From Trichuris trichiura (taxonomy: Eukaryota > Nematoda > Enoplea > Trichinellida > Trichuridae), in NCBI GenBank assembly GCA_037903355.1, contig JBAJFE010000038.1, forward strand, positions 1,426,001 to 1,490,000: a stretch of 64,000 nucleotides of DNA, given 5' to 3'. A program made the position numbers and the translations under genes. Under the pieces are notes generated by a model. The model saw only the letters and a program-made list of their open reading frames with translations, did no database searches and was not told the DNA's origin. Shown one piece after another: positions 11,942-24,689 of the stretch; position 1 is the stretch's first letter; each line of letters begins with the position of its first letter.

Positions 11942-12835
11942 CTGTGACTTAAAGTAGATGAAACTGACTGGTCAAAAGACACACAAAAATAGTTTTAACC
12001 TTCGATGAAAGTAAAGGAGTGCACAATATAATTTTCAGACTCGCAGGATAAGGATGGAGAGGGAGCAATTGAAAGGGCAGTAAATATGACTAAACAGTTA
12101 TATTAGAAAAAAGTGAGATTCATCAAAGAAAGAGAATGACGGCGGCTAATGCTTACGACTTTTTCCTTTTCCATTGACGTTTTCCGATCAGAATGTTCAA
12201 TCTGCTTTGACCGTTCCAATTTCGCTGCTTGTTTTCTTTTTCAGTGGCGTCACATTTGTTGTCTCGTTATGTCATGCAACTCGTGCTTGCTTACACAGCG
12301 CATCATCCAACTTGCTAACTATGTGACAAACGGAGCCTTGAAAGCTTCGAAAACATTAAAAGGAATTTAATTTTTTTTGCTTCCGTAAACAACACTTTTG
12401 CATGAGGAAAATTCAGTTCCTCATTGCGCTTTTGGAACTTCCAATGCTAGAACTAAAAGCAATCAATTTTATTAATTTGAGTAATGTATTCTTTGAAGAC
12501 GAAGCTCCTAGCGGGTGTTTGGAAGAACATAATGGTGATACGAAGGTGCAACCTGTTTAACGTTTATTTCACGAAGTTTTCGGGAAACGCTTGTTCCTCA
12601 GCGCATAAAAGAATGGGAGAGTGTAACTGGCAGATCACTACTAAGACCCAATACTTTAAGGGTTGGCATTTTTGAGAGATTTTTAAACGGTTTCCAACAT
12701 TAAACAGTGGGAAAGGGAAGCGTAACAGAAATCAGGGAGGGCGGATTTAAAAAAAGGGAAAAAGGAAGAAAACAGGAGGGAAACAATTGGGAGATTATGG
12801 GAACCAAGGATTTCCCAAAAAACCGTCGAGAACTG
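11942..12835. other. No gene seen
   Basis: About 0.9 kb without a supported gene. The last 130 bases are purine-rich on the plus strand. Confidence 0.4.
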
Positions 12836-13144
12836 TCATTGTCCCTGCGCGGAAGATTCATGTAAGCGGCAGCAGTCTGTGAACCTGATAATGTTAGCCC
12901 AGGAGTCGCTTACTGCAATGCCACTGTTCTTGTTAATGTTTAAATTGTATTTTATGTTAAGTATTTCCTTTATCTTTCTGTTCATAAACTGTCCCTCTTT
13001 GCAGAGCGCCTTCGCATGCAGTTGACCCGTAAAATGCGCTGCATACTGTGCTACTGCGAACGTCTGAGTAGCTTGCTCTATCACGTCTCGCAGATCAGGT
13101 GTCGGCGGGCGTCCACGTGATGTGGTGGAGGGGTTTCCGTTCAA
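12836..13144 (-). pseudogene. Penelope-like element fragment, C-terminal end
   Basis: The minus-strand frame carries RGRPPTPDLRDVIEQATQ, then LHAKALC, then NINKNSGIAVSDSWANI. The same order occurs at the extreme C-terminus of the PLE copies at 18.8 kb and 22.1 kb (RGRPIVDPKITMEEAKQ, LHPKALC, NRDQGVDISGIYTNI). It is diverged from them, so it represents a different PLE family or an old copy. Reverse transcriptase and the GIY-YIG catalytic part are missing. It is a dead relic. Confidence 0.7.
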
Positions 13145-13849
13145 TCTATTGTTTGCTTTTTACGAATCTGCAAAGCGTTAATACTAAGTTGATCGCCAAT
13201 ATATCTGCTGAAGTATTAAGTGTCGAGGCTCATACAGGCTAAAAAATTTAAAAACTGCAAAAGCATAAAGTGACAAAGATTGATTTAATCTGTTCATAAT
13301 CGACTTACCAGTTGGCTTGAGGGCATGAAGGCTGTCCTGCGCTTTAGAGCATAATATTCCGTGTAGCTCTCTCTACCTTGAGCAGTGATCAATTTAAATG
13401 AGACAGGGTTCATCACATGAATAGGGCACTATTTTATGTTTTCACAGTAAATTGACGCAAAACGTTCAGTAGAGGCTAACATCTACTATGTTCTATTGGT
13501 CATGCTGTCATGAATTGTCAGCACTGCAGTTTTTTTATCGTTCCATAAAAGTTGTGACATTAATTTGACTTGACTGGCAGCAGCACCTCGCGTTCTGGAA
13601 AACTTAACATGCCAATAACTTATTGCAACGAACATAAGCGGTTCATTCCACAGTATATTAGGTGTGATAAAAAGTTCAAAACGCTTTGGTGGTGCTTCGA
13701 AGCTTCTTCCCCTGCGGAAGTTGGCGAATCCTTTTCTTGTAGTTTAAATTCAGGTGAACATCTGCCTCATGACTACTGAAAAATTTTACTTAGTCTCAAA
13801 AGTCCATTGGCTGTTTCACTATGCCATTGTCATGGACCACGGGAAGGAA
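13145..13849. other. No gene seen
   Basis: No supported gene or repeat. Confidence 0.4.
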
Positions 13850-14846
13850 TGTTTTCAATATTTTTTCTTCAGCGGAAGCGAAGAAATTTTTATGCGATAC
13901 TTACGGGGATAGAGTCGTACCAGTAGCCTTATGTCGAAGGAGCCACAGCCATTTCTAGAGCGGAAACTTCAACGTAAGCGACCGACAGAGGTCACTGCGC
14001 CCTTCAAGGTCACATGGAGATTTGCAGGCCCTGCTGGATGATTATCCAGCTATGGCGACGCAACAACTGGCATTTGATGCACGTCGTACCACCATTGGTC
14101 TGCATCTCGTTGGAATTGGAAAACTACAGAAACAAAGCGAGTGGGTGCCATATACGTTATCAGAATCAGTCAAAACTGATGGACTCAGCATGTACAAACA
14201 GCCGCTTAAAAATCATAAAAAAAAAGTTTTCTTTGGCAAAGCGTTGCGGGGGATGAAAAATGGTCTTCTATGACAATCTCAAAGAAAAAAATATTAGGTA
14301 AATTCAGGTCAAGCGACCACATCCACGACAAAAGCCAGTATCCAAGGAAAAAAGTGTTCCCCTACGTATGGTGGGACCACGGTAATCTGCTCTACCATGA
14401 ACTGCTGCAACTGGGTCGGACAGTCTTTGCCGACGTCTACTAGTCTCCGCTGGGGAAATTAGCACAAATCCTGCGAGAAAAACAGCAGAAATAACGGCAT
14501 GAAGCAAGGTCTCATTCTTTTATTGCATGACAACGCGGCACTTCACGTCTCTTCTGGGATGAAAAACATAATTCATGATCTGGCTATGAGGGTGTTGCGA
14601 CATGTAGCACATTCTCCAGGCCTTGCCCCAACAGTTCATCACCTGTTCCGGTTCATGGGGGACGGTCTTAAAGGGCAGCACTTCGAAGAATTCGGGGACG
14701 TCAAAAGAGTGGTTCGCTTCTTTGGATCAAACCCCAGACCTTCTATCGCGATGGAATCAGCTCTCTGCCAAAAAGTTGTCAGAAGGTTGTTGAATGTGAT
14801 GGGAATTGTATTTAATAAACGAAGTATCTATAGTTTGGTTTCATGA
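13850..14846 (+). pseudogene. mariner (Tc1/mariner, DD34D type) transposase pseudogene
   Basis: Pieces in different frames follow the mariner order. Near 13,890-14,010 is a helix-turn-helix region with a SGNFNVSDRQRS-like segment. LQALLDDYPAMATQQLA and IGKLQKQSEWVPYTLSES follow (14,019-14,190), then a KKVFFGKALRGMKN segment matching the second catalytic region. LLLHDNAALHVSS (14,520-14,560) has the catalytic Asp in the LLHDNA motif. HSPGLAPTVHHLF replaces the usual SPDLAPSDYHLF, so the last catalytic Asp appears lost, and the tail is FEEFGDVKRVV. Several frame shifts and stops lie between the blocks, so the gene is inactive. Terminal inverted repeats were not identified. Confidence 0.75.
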
Positions 14847-14938
14847 GTACTTGAAAGTGATGGAAAAACGCTCAGAACTTTTTCTAACAACTAATAGAAC
14901 AAACGATCCAGATTCGGCTTGATAACTTAGCTTGTCTG

Positions 14939-15038
<100 letters not shown>

Positions 15039-17464
15039 GCTGTTGTTCTTATAGTTTGTAATTATGAATATCTATTCATCAAGTTAGAGGAAGTAGAAAA
15101 CTGATTGTCATACTAAGACTGACAATGGGAGCGGATGTTTCCAGAAAGCTTCATTTTCTGATCAGTAAAAATGGTTCTAGCGCAACTTGGCCATGAAAAA
15201 ATTGACAATTCCCATGTAAATGCTTTGCATGCGTTTTGCTTTTTCTTCAACTTGTGGAAGGTATTCAAAAACAGAGCGGTAGAAGAGAAAGTATGAGCTA
15301 ATCGGCTGGCAATATTGCTTAAATTCTTTTCCTTTCCGGTGATTTTTAAGCTAAGGGTAAATTATGTGCGCTGGCGAATCAGGACAGGGTGCATGATATT
15401 TCACGCGGATTATACTGAGCAAAGTTAGAATAAATGGGCCAAAGGTGAAAATCCATCAACTTGCAACCAATGTATGCATTAATTAATGAGCATTTCGAAT
15501 CAATGTCGATTTATTCATCCATGCCAGCGCGATGCAATATATGGAAAGCAGCAGCTGCAGTAATCTATCCCATTAGCCTTTGACAACTGTTTCTTTTCTT
15601 GATGACAATTCCTTTTTTCTTATAACTGTTAGATCGAATGATTGATAAGCTGTTTAAGCTGAGCACCGCATGAATGGGTTCTATTTTTACCCGGGTGAAA
15701 AGCATAGGCTTCAGTCTCTTTTGTTTGTGCATACAGGTCCTAGCTTGAAGGCATTTGGAATTCATTCGTCAGAGGAGGCTGGCTTTTTACAGCTGTGAAT
15801 GTCACTGCTGCTTAGCTTACTCGCACTGCCGTGACGCTTCCATGCTATTGATTTTTGCAGTTTTCTCTCGAACGTTCAGGCGCTATTCATTCGTTCTAAA
15901 GTAGCACAGACAGAGAACGGGTTGGTCAACAGCGAAAACAGCATACATCCAAGCGTGGAAACCACATTGTCACAAGAATGACGGAGCAGTCCGCAAGCAG
16001 ATAAGCAATGTAGCTTCAACATGGTTATCTTCAGCAATTCGCTGTCATTTATGCCTACAGATTTTTACACACCAATGAATATCATACGTTAACGTCCTGG
16101 AAACAGTTGGCGTTTTTTCCATGTTGCCAGTCGTCAGTTATTGCAAATTTTGAATGGTTTTTCTTCTTCCCTTCATCTCTAGCAGACAACCGTGGCAGAT
16201 GAACACTAAGCAAGTTTCTTTTGTGATTACTTTCTATGTTCATTATCATTTATTCTGAAACTGTTGTTGCGTTGCAATTCTGGCTGTCCAGGTGCGTCAC
16301 AGAAATGATAAACCCGGTGACCGTGGAAGCACAGTCGAATTTTAGTTTACTAATGCTCCGGTGCCAGTTTCTTTGCATTCCACGTTAGCATTGCAGCGAG
16401 CCACATTCTCACAAGTCATATGTTACACTGTAACCCGTTAGGATTCAAATTGACACTCTGCTATTTCCCACTACAGTATGCGATCTGATTACTTTTTTAA
16501 AGGTCAATTGTTAGGCAATAATTTATGTTGACAAGCGTGGTTATACAGCGAAACGAAACGTCATATACTCAATCAGCTTATTCAATGAAGTTAGCTGCAT
16601 AATTGGCCCATAGGATTGTCTGCAGCTATTGAGCATAGGTCAGGTAATGAATCAGTCTGGTTGAAAAAGTTTGTCTGTTGAATTTTGACACTATTATTGG
16701 TACTACGCTTTGGCGTTACAGTTTCCGAAGGATGATGCATCGCGCGTGAAGTAGTGATTTAACCGTTGTTAAATTCCGAAATGTCTTAACGTATCTATAC
16801 TTTGGAACTTAGCTACATACATTTTCTAAAGGAAAAAATTTGCATATTGTGTAATCATTTTTTACCGCACAAACCGTTTCGTATACCATTTAATGACAGC
16901 GCAAATCATTCTTGTTGCAATGACAATATTTTATACTTCTCATATTTTTGGCATCTTGGCCCTGCGAAACATTTCCCTTCTGTTTCGCTAGTTTATCCTA
17001 TTCGCCTGAATTGCCTTGTTTGAAAAAACTACGGTGGTTCCAGTGAAGGCAGTCTCGCTTGACGGTTTGAGTACAATAATGACATTATGTATGATTCAAA
17101 CGTTTGTATGGGCTACTAATGAGGCTTTGAAGACCTAACTGTCACTGCATGCGAACGCTGTTGGGGCAAATTCGATGACAAGTCCATTAATAGGCTCTAG
17201 ACAAATAGTGAATTTGATTTTCCTAGCGTCTTTTTGTAAAGCTTCTGCGGCGGCTTATGCGCCCATGTGCTTCATCAGTTTGTTAGGTCATCCCGAATTA
17301 TTGCAACAACTGGCAAATGAGCGTTTTTCTAAATAATATTCAGGAAATTAAAATGTCCATTTCAATGGCGGTTCGTAGTATGCATAAGCAAAAACTGAGA
17401 AGCATAGATAGTCATCGCTTTACTCTGTACCATTTTAGCATTTCAACTGGAACTTTGAAGTACC
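15039..17464. other. 2.4 kb without supported gene
   Basis: Only short chance frames on either strand. No repeat family was recognised. Confidence 0.45.
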
Positions 17465-17593
17465 GAGAAGAATCGGTTTTGAAAACATGATGTTTTTGTA
17501 CGGGAGTGTGAGTTTTCATATTGAAGAATGTCTTTATTACGGATTTTCTCCCGTTGTGAAAATAACAAAGAGGTTTAACACTTCTTCCGGAGC

Positions 17594-17622
17594 TTTCGGG
17601 TTCTTTCGCGACCCGTCTTCAG
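17594..17622 (-). ncRNA. Hammerhead-ribozyme-like core
   Basis: Minus-strand CTGAAGA, spacer C, GGGT/ACCC stem, GAAAGCTCCGG. It is the mirror partner of the copy at 17655-17683. Hammerhead position 7 is A here. Confidence 0.5.
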
Positions 17623-17654
17623 CGGTGAAATTATGTATATACATAATTTCACCG

Positions 17655-17683
17655 CTGAAGACGGGTCGCGAAAGAACCCGAAA
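17655..17683 (+). ncRNA. Hammerhead-ribozyme-like core
   Basis: Plus-strand mirror copy of 17594-17622 with identical sequence. In an RNA covering both copies the two cores would pair with each other in one long hairpin, so folding as two separate ribozymes would compete with that hairpin. Confidence 0.5.
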
Positions 17684-18035
17684 GCTCCGGAAGAAGTGTT
17701 AAACCTCTTTGTTATTTTCACAACGGGAGAAAATCCGTAATAAAGACATTCTTCAATATGAGAAGAATCGGTTATCTTTTTGTCCCTAGCACGTTTCTAG
17801 TTTCCACTGTTTTATTAACAGGAAGCGGTGGTATATTTTCACTTTGCCTGCTTGTTTCTTGTATGATTCAGCGAATCTCTCAGACCTGTGGTTGCCCCTC
17901 ATATTCTGGCTGCGTTTGGAAATATTTAAAGTAAACGTCTTAAATGGCCCTGCGTTTTTCATGAATAGTGCATTTAAAAAATGAATAAAAACAATTGTGA
18001 CATTTCCAAGGCAGACACTTTGTATTATGAGGTGA

Positions 18036-18236
18036 TACCGTGTTTCCCCTATAATAAGGCCAGGTCTTATATTTATTTCTTCTTCAAAAAACATGGTAGG
18101 ACTTATTTTCCGGAAAGTCTTATATTTTCTGGTACCACACTACGCTTGTTCATTTATTTATGTGCAGAAGCCCTTACGAAGCGTAAATTTAAGGGAAGAA
18201 AAGTATCGCCATTGGGGCTTATGTTCAGAGTAGGGC
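18036..18236. mobile_element. MITE with TACCGTGTTTCCCC end, left part
   Basis: The element starts TACCGTGTTTCCCCTATA and runs until it is interrupted by the PLE insertion after 18236. The remainder is at 22771-22858. A full-length relative in the same reading direction lies at 38613-38890. It has short inverted ends, internal GGGCTTAT / AAGACC segments and no coding capacity. Confidence 0.7.
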
Positions 18237-18370
18237 TTCATAATGAAAAACTTTATTACGGATAGGTTTCCGTTCTTTTATGGATGTAAAAAAGACTCCG
18301 GAGCTTTCAGGTCATTCGAGACCCGTCATCAGCGGTCTTAAGTTGTAATATGATTTGTGGCAGCGAATGC
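18237..18370 (-). repeat. PLE terminal repeat (pLTR), copy 1
   Basis: The sequence from AATGAAAAACTTTATTACGG to AAGTTGTAATATG matches 21382-21500 in the same direction and 22600-22740 inverted. It contains the hammerhead-like core at 18305-18332. Confidence 0.8.
18305..18332 (-). ncRNA. Hammerhead-ribozyme-like core in PLE terminal repeat
   Basis: Minus-strand CTGATGA, spacer C, GGGTC/GACCT stem (one G-U pair), GAAAGCTCCGGAGTC. The strand matches the PLE coding strand, as expected for a ribozyme in the element transcript. GAGTC directly downstream offers a GTC that could be the cleavage triplet, but helix I pairing is weak. Confidence 0.55.
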
Positions 18371-18774
18371 CATCTATCGTTCCTGAGGATTTTAAAGCGG
18401 GCATTTTAAACTTTTCTGTTGGTAGGTTTTTGTATTTGTGTCTGTCAGCGCACTTCTTCTTGTTCCTTATAGCTTCTAGATTGTGTCTCTGTTGGGTTGT
18501 TTCGAACATTTTCTTCTGTTGTTGAATCACTGTTTTTCATTTTTGCATTCATTTTTCTTCTTCTTTCTTTCTTCTTTTCCTTTTTCTTTTTTCTTTCTTT
18601 GTTCCATATATATTGCAATTTTATCCATTTCCATTTGTTCTAATTATTTGATTTTTTTGTATCCCGGCTTTTGTATTTCATCTGGTTAGTGAGCAACAAT
18701 TATACCGCGTCACAATATTTGTGTAAATTCCACTTATGTCCACTCCTTGATCGCGGTTATAAGTCGTATTGCGT

Positions 18775-21179
18775 CTAATATATAGTACTTCTTTGATTCT
18801 TGTTTTCGTAACATAAAGCTTTTGGGTGGAGTGGTTGAGTACATTGCGTCGCGTGTTCCACTACAGCAGAGGCTTGTTTGGCTTCTTCCATTGTAATTTT
18901 TGGGTCCACGATTGGTCTGCCTCGCTGTGTGGTTAGATTGGTACTACTGTTAAGTATGGCTTTCGCGTTATTGCAACTTGTGAGTTTTTCTATGTGTTCG
19001 TTAAATCTATGCTCTAGGGTGTTTCCCGTTTCACCAATATAAATCCCTGAGCAAGAACATTCAACCATGTATATTAAACCTGTCTTTTTGTTTGCGGGGA
19101 TTTTAGTTTCGTCTGTGCGAAGAATTGCCCTGCGGTTGGGCGAACTCTTGAAAAAGACTCTGAAGCCTAATCTTTTGCCTAATTGGACAAACTTTTCGCC
19201 TAAACCTGCCACATAAGGAATAACCAGACAAGTGTCGTGCGGAGTGTTTTGCTTTGGAGACTCACGTGTGCGAAACTTGTGGTTGAACACTTGGTTGATA
19301 AAGGATTTAGGATAACCGTTTTTGTAGAAGATTTTTCTAATGTAGTTAATTTCTGGCTGGAGATATTCGGGACTGCATAAATTGAATGCTCTGTATATCA
19401 TTCCGGAGAGGATACCACGCATTACTGATCGTGGGTGATGTGATGAAAAATTGAGGTACTGATCTGTGTGCGTGGGTTTTCTATACACTCTGGTTTTAGG
19501 GCCTTCGCTTGAGCGAATAATTAAGGCGTCTAGAAAGGGTAAGGTTTTATCTTCTTTTTCCATTGTGAAGACTATTTGGTTAGGACGGACGTTGTTGAGG
19601 AATTGCAAAAATTGTTCTTCTTTTCCAGCTTTTATAATGACAAAGGTGTCGTCTACGTATCTTTTAAAAAGGCGTGGAGCTATGTGTCTGTCTATAGTTC
19701 TGAACATTTGTCTTTCAACGTTTTCCATAAAAATTTCTGCTAATACAGGGGATAGGGGGCTTCCCATAGGTACTCCGTTAGATTGTTTATAGAACTTGTT
19801 ATCAAAAGTGAAGTAATTGCCTTCTTGCATGCAAAACAAAACCAGCTTGACAATGTGAAAGGGATTCAATTTAGTTCTGCTGGGTAGATTTGTGTCCGTG
19901 TGGAGGAGATTGTGTAAGATCTCTAGGGTGTATTGGGATGCTGTGAAATAAGTCTTTTACGTCATAGCTGACTAAAATCTCATCGGGTTCCAAACAATAT
20001 TTTCTTATTTCGTTGACGAGCGTTTTGCTGTTTTTGACAAAGGATGGTTCCTTGCCTGTTAGAGGTTTGATGATCTTACCTAAGTATCTACTGAGTTCAG
20101 CGCTGATGCTGTTAATTGTGGAGACTATCGCTCTCAGCGGGATATCTGATTTGTGTACTTTTGGGAGACCATAGAGCTCGGGGGGTCTGAAGTTCGATGC
20201 AAACTTAAGATATGTTGCCATTTTGGTGATAGCAGGTTCTTTGGTTTTTGTGGCATATGTAATGAGAAGAGATCAGAGATTTTTTCGGGAAACTTCTGTA
20301 GGGTCGGTTGGTAGGGGCGTATAATTGCTAGTGTTCAAGATAGCTGTCAACTTTTCGATGTAGGTGCTTCTGTCAAGTAAGACGATTCTGTTCCCTTTAT
20401 CTGCTTTGGTTATGATTCTGTTGGGTTGCTTCCTAAGTTTATATAAGCTGTTTATCTCATATCGGCTTAGGTTCGAAGTGGCAGTGAAGTGGTAGCCTAG
20501 GATCAATGTAGATAAATTACTCTTGATCTGTGTGGCCTTTTGTGTGTCCGACGAAGATAGGCTGTCTTCAACTGAGGCAATGATGTCGAAAAGTGGTGGT
20601 TGTTTTGGTGTTAGGACGAAGTTAAGTCCTTTTTCTAATACAGTAGAACCTCCATAAGTTGACCACCCAGGGGACTGGGGAAAACTGGTCAACATAAGAG
20701 GCTGTGAGTATATTATATTATTAACGCGCGGACCAACCAAGTGGTCAAAATTCGGTCAACTTAGGGAGGTGGTCGACATAGAGAGGTGGTCAACTTCGGA
20801 GGTTCTACTGTATATGCTTCTCATTTTCACTCAGAGGGAATGAGCTGAGATTTATTATGGCTGAATTTCGCTCTGACCTAGGAGTTCTTTGTGGAATATT
20901 TCTGTAAGGGTTTGAAGATGTTGTCGGAATATTGTCTCGAATGCTATCAAATTTCGTTTTTAGTACCTGTTTTTGTGATGAGCAGACTGTTCGTGCGGCA
21001 AGGTCCACATGTTTCACCAGGTTCTCGTAAAATGTTCTGTGTAGCCTGCTTCTGAGGAACGCTAATGTGCTACTATAATCGTCTCGCAGTCTCGATAGTG
21101 TGTATCTGTGTCTCCGTATAACATATGGTAGTAGAGACATTCCAGCCGAAAATAGGATTCTTTTTGATTGACTATCCAT
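18775..21179 (-). pseudogene. Penelope-like reverse transcriptase with GIY-YIG endonuclease (broken)
   Basis: Read from right to left. The N-terminal region (21179-20811) starts MDSQSKRILFSAGMS. A MITE insertion (20641-20810) follows. Next is a stretch with KLRKQPNRIITKADKGNRIV (finger region), an in-frame stop near 20270, ELYGLPKVHKSDIPLRAI, and motif A SYDVKDLFHSIPI. A frameshift near 19900-19950 precedes motif B NGVPMGSPLSPVLAEIF, motif C RYVDDTFVII, and FLDALI. The C-terminal GIY-YIG nuclease has KTGLIYMVECSCSGIYIGET and LEHRFNEH. All catalytic signatures of RT and nuclease are present, so only the stop, the frameshift and the MITE inactivate it. In life the RT copies the element RNA while the nuclease nicks the target. 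Confidence 0.9.
20641..20810. mobile_element. Tigger-derived MITE 2, nested in the PLE
   Basis: Begins CAGTAGAACCTCCATAAG and ends CGGAGGTTCTACTG, flanked by TA. At 170 bp it is the shortest MITE copy. It disrupts the PLE coding region and is therefore younger than that PLE insertion. Confidence 0.85.
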
Positions 21180-21334
21180 GTACTGTCCCCATTTTAACCG
21201 GAATCACTTTGGTAGGATTTCTTGATTTCTGCATTTCAGCAGGAAAGTTAGTTGACCTTGTGTAAGACCCGCTTTGATACGTATCTGTTCCAAATGTCTT
21301 GCAGCTGACAGAAGGGGTGTTCCGTATACACCCT

Positions 21335-21500
21335 GTATAGTTTTGAAAACGTGGTTACTTGGTACGAGACCATATGTTTTCATAATGAAAAACTTTATTA
21401 CGGATAGGTTCCCGTTTTTTATGGATGTAAAAAAGACTCCGGAGCTTTCAGGTCATTCGAGACCCGTCACCAGCGGTCTTAAGTTGCAATATGATTTGTG
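21335..21500 (-). repeat. PLE terminal repeat (pLTR), copy 2
   Basis: A direct repeat of the 18.2 kb copy, extended outward by TTTTGAAAACGTGG and the ACCATATG segment. Its motif at 21446-21473 has CTGGTGA in place of CTGATGA, so it is probably inactive. Confidence 0.75.
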
Positions 21501-21534
21501 GCAGCATTTTTCATCACATCACCCATGATCAGTA

Positions 21535-22179
21535 ATGCGTGGTATCCTCTCCGGAATGATAGACAGAGCATTCAATTTATGCAGTCCCGAATATCTCCAG
21601 CCAGAAATTAACTACATTAGAAAAATCTTCTACAAAAACGGTTATCCTAAATCCTTTATCAACCAAGTGTTCAACCACAAGCTTCGCACACGTGAGTCTC
21701 CAAAGCAAAACACTCCGCACGACACTTGTCTGGTTATTCCTTATGTGGCAGGTTTAGGCGAAAAGATTGTCCAATTAGGAAAAAGATTAGGCTTCAGAGT
21801 CTTTTTCAAGAGTTCGCCCAACCTCAGGGCAATTCTTCGCACAGACAAAACTAAAATCCCCGCAAACAAAAAGACAGGATTAATATACGCGGTTGAATGT
21901 TCTTGCTCAGGGATTTATATTTGTGAAACGGGAAACACCCTAGAGCATAGATTGAACGAACACATAAAAAAACTCACAAGTTACAATAACGCGAAAGCCA
22001 TACTTAACAACGGCACCAATCTAACCACACAGCGAGGCGGACCAATCGTGGACCCAAAAATTACAATGGAAAAAGCCAAACAAGCCTCTGCTGTAGTGGA
22101 ACACGCGACGCAATGCACGCAACCACTCCACCCAAAAAGTTTTATGTTACGAAAACAATTTACGGTTAAGAAGAATTAA
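21535..22179 (+). pseudogene. 5'-truncated inverted PLE copy (RT tail plus GIY-YIG nuclease)
   Basis: A 214-codon plus-strand frame closely matches the C-terminal half of the minus-strand PLE copy: CSPEYLQPEINYIRKIFYKN, TKIPANKKTGLIYAVECSCS, GIYICETGNTLEHRLNEH. The RT catalytic motifs are absent, so the copy is 5'-truncated. The conserved Gly of the second nuclease motif is Cys here (GIYICET against GIYIGET), and the frame shifts just after LHPKSF. It is an abortive copy joined head to head with the neighbouring element. Confidence 0.85.
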
Positions 22180-22589
22180 AGAAGCACTATATATTAGACA
22201 CAATACGACTTCCAACCGCGATCAAGGAGTGGACATAAGTAGGATTTGGACAAATATTGTGACGCGGTATAATTGTTGCTCACTCAACGGATGAAATACA
22301 AAAACCGGGAAAGAAGAAAAACAAATAATTAGAACAAATAGAAATGGATAAGATTGCAATATATATGGAACAAAGAAAGAAAAAAGAAAAAGGAAAAGAA
22401 GAAAGAAAGAAGAAGAAAAATGAATGCAAAAATGAAAAACAGTGATTCAACAACAGAAGAAAATGTTCGAAACAACCCAACAGAGACACAATCTAGAAGC
22501 TATAAGGAACAAGAAGAAGTGCGCTGACAGACTCAAATACAAAAACCTACCAACGGGAAACTTTAAAATGCCCGCTTTAAAATCCTCAG

Positions 22590-22770
22590 GAACGATAGAT
22601 GGCATTCGCTGCCACAAATCATATTACAACTTAAGACCGCTGATGACGGGTCTCGAATGACCTGAAAGCTCCGGAGTCTTTTTTACATCCATAAATGAAC
22701 GGAAACCTATCCGTAACAAAGTTTTTCATTATGAAAACATATGGTCCCGTACCAAGAAACCACGTTTTAA
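22590..22770 (+). repeat. PLE terminal repeat (pLTR), inverted copy 3
   Basis: Inverted match to 18237-18370 extending to GGTCCCGTACC and CACGTTTT at the end of the insertion. Carries a well preserved plus-strand hammerhead-like core at 22640-22667. Confidence 0.8.
22640..22667 (+). ncRNA. Hammerhead-ribozyme-like core in PLE terminal repeat
   Basis: CTGATGA, spacer C, GGGTC, TCGAAT loop, GACCT, GAAAGCTCCGGAGTC. Same strand as the truncated PLE copy. Identical in core to 18305-18332. Confidence 0.55.
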
Positions 22771-22858
22771 AGAGTAGGGCGTATACTAAAGATCACCCTA
22801 AAAGTAATTTTAGGGCGTATTTTCAGGGAACGGGTCTTATTATGGGAGAAACACGATA
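22771..22858. mobile_element. MITE with TACCGTGTTTCCCC end, right part
   Basis: Continuation of the MITE at 18036-18236 beyond the PLE insertion, ending GGGAGAAACACGATA. It completes the inverted end of the element. Confidence 0.65.
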
Positions 22859-24655
<1,797 letters not shown>

Positions 24656-24689
24656 AATCATAATCATAAGACTAATAGTATTATTCTTT

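Larger units (their letters stand above)
17479..17759. mobile_element. Perfect palindromic mini-element with two hammerhead-like cores
   Basis: The 14-bp direct repeat GAGAAGAATCGGTT (17465-17478 and 17760-17773, the last base shared with the arm end) brackets the insertion. It begins with about 40 nt (TTGAAAACATGATG, then TACGGGAGTG) and then forms an inverted repeat whose arms, 17517-17638 and 17639-17760, are identical over 122 bp with no spacer. Each arm carries one hammerhead-like core, so there is one on each strand. The outer arm sequence TTTATTACGGA and the leader match the terminal repeats of the PLE at 18.2-22.8 kb. Perfect arms imply recent insertion or gene conversion. No coding capacity; presumably mobilised by PLE proteins. 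Confidence 0.85.
18237..22770. mobile_element. Penelope-like retroelement insertion, composite
   Basis: The insertion is bounded by AGAGTAGGGC at 18227-18236 and 22771-22780, read as a 10-bp target duplication inside a MITE. It contains a minus-strand PLE copy with a terminal repeat (pLTR) in the same orientation at each end (about 18237-18370 and 21335-21500). This is followed by a 5'-truncated PLE copy in the opposite orientation (about 21505-22440) that ends in a third, inverted pLTR (about 22590-22770). Head-to-head partial copies and long terminal repeats are typical of Penelope elements. The reverse transcriptase of this class is related to telomerase, and the linked nuclease is GIY-YIG. 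A Tigger MITE sits inside the coding part at 20641-20810. Confidence 0.9.

Noticed and set aside
18305..18332. Box C/D snoRNA or kink-turn reading of CTGATGA ... CTGAAAG
   Set aside because: The D-box-like CTGA is not conserved (most copies have CCGAAAG), and C-box position 5 varies freely. The hammerhead reading explains the conserved and variable bases better.
18483..18689. Phe/Ser-rich frame, mirrored at 22280-22489
   Set aside because: Low-complexity pyrimidine tract in the PLE 3' region present in both copies. Not coding on that strand.
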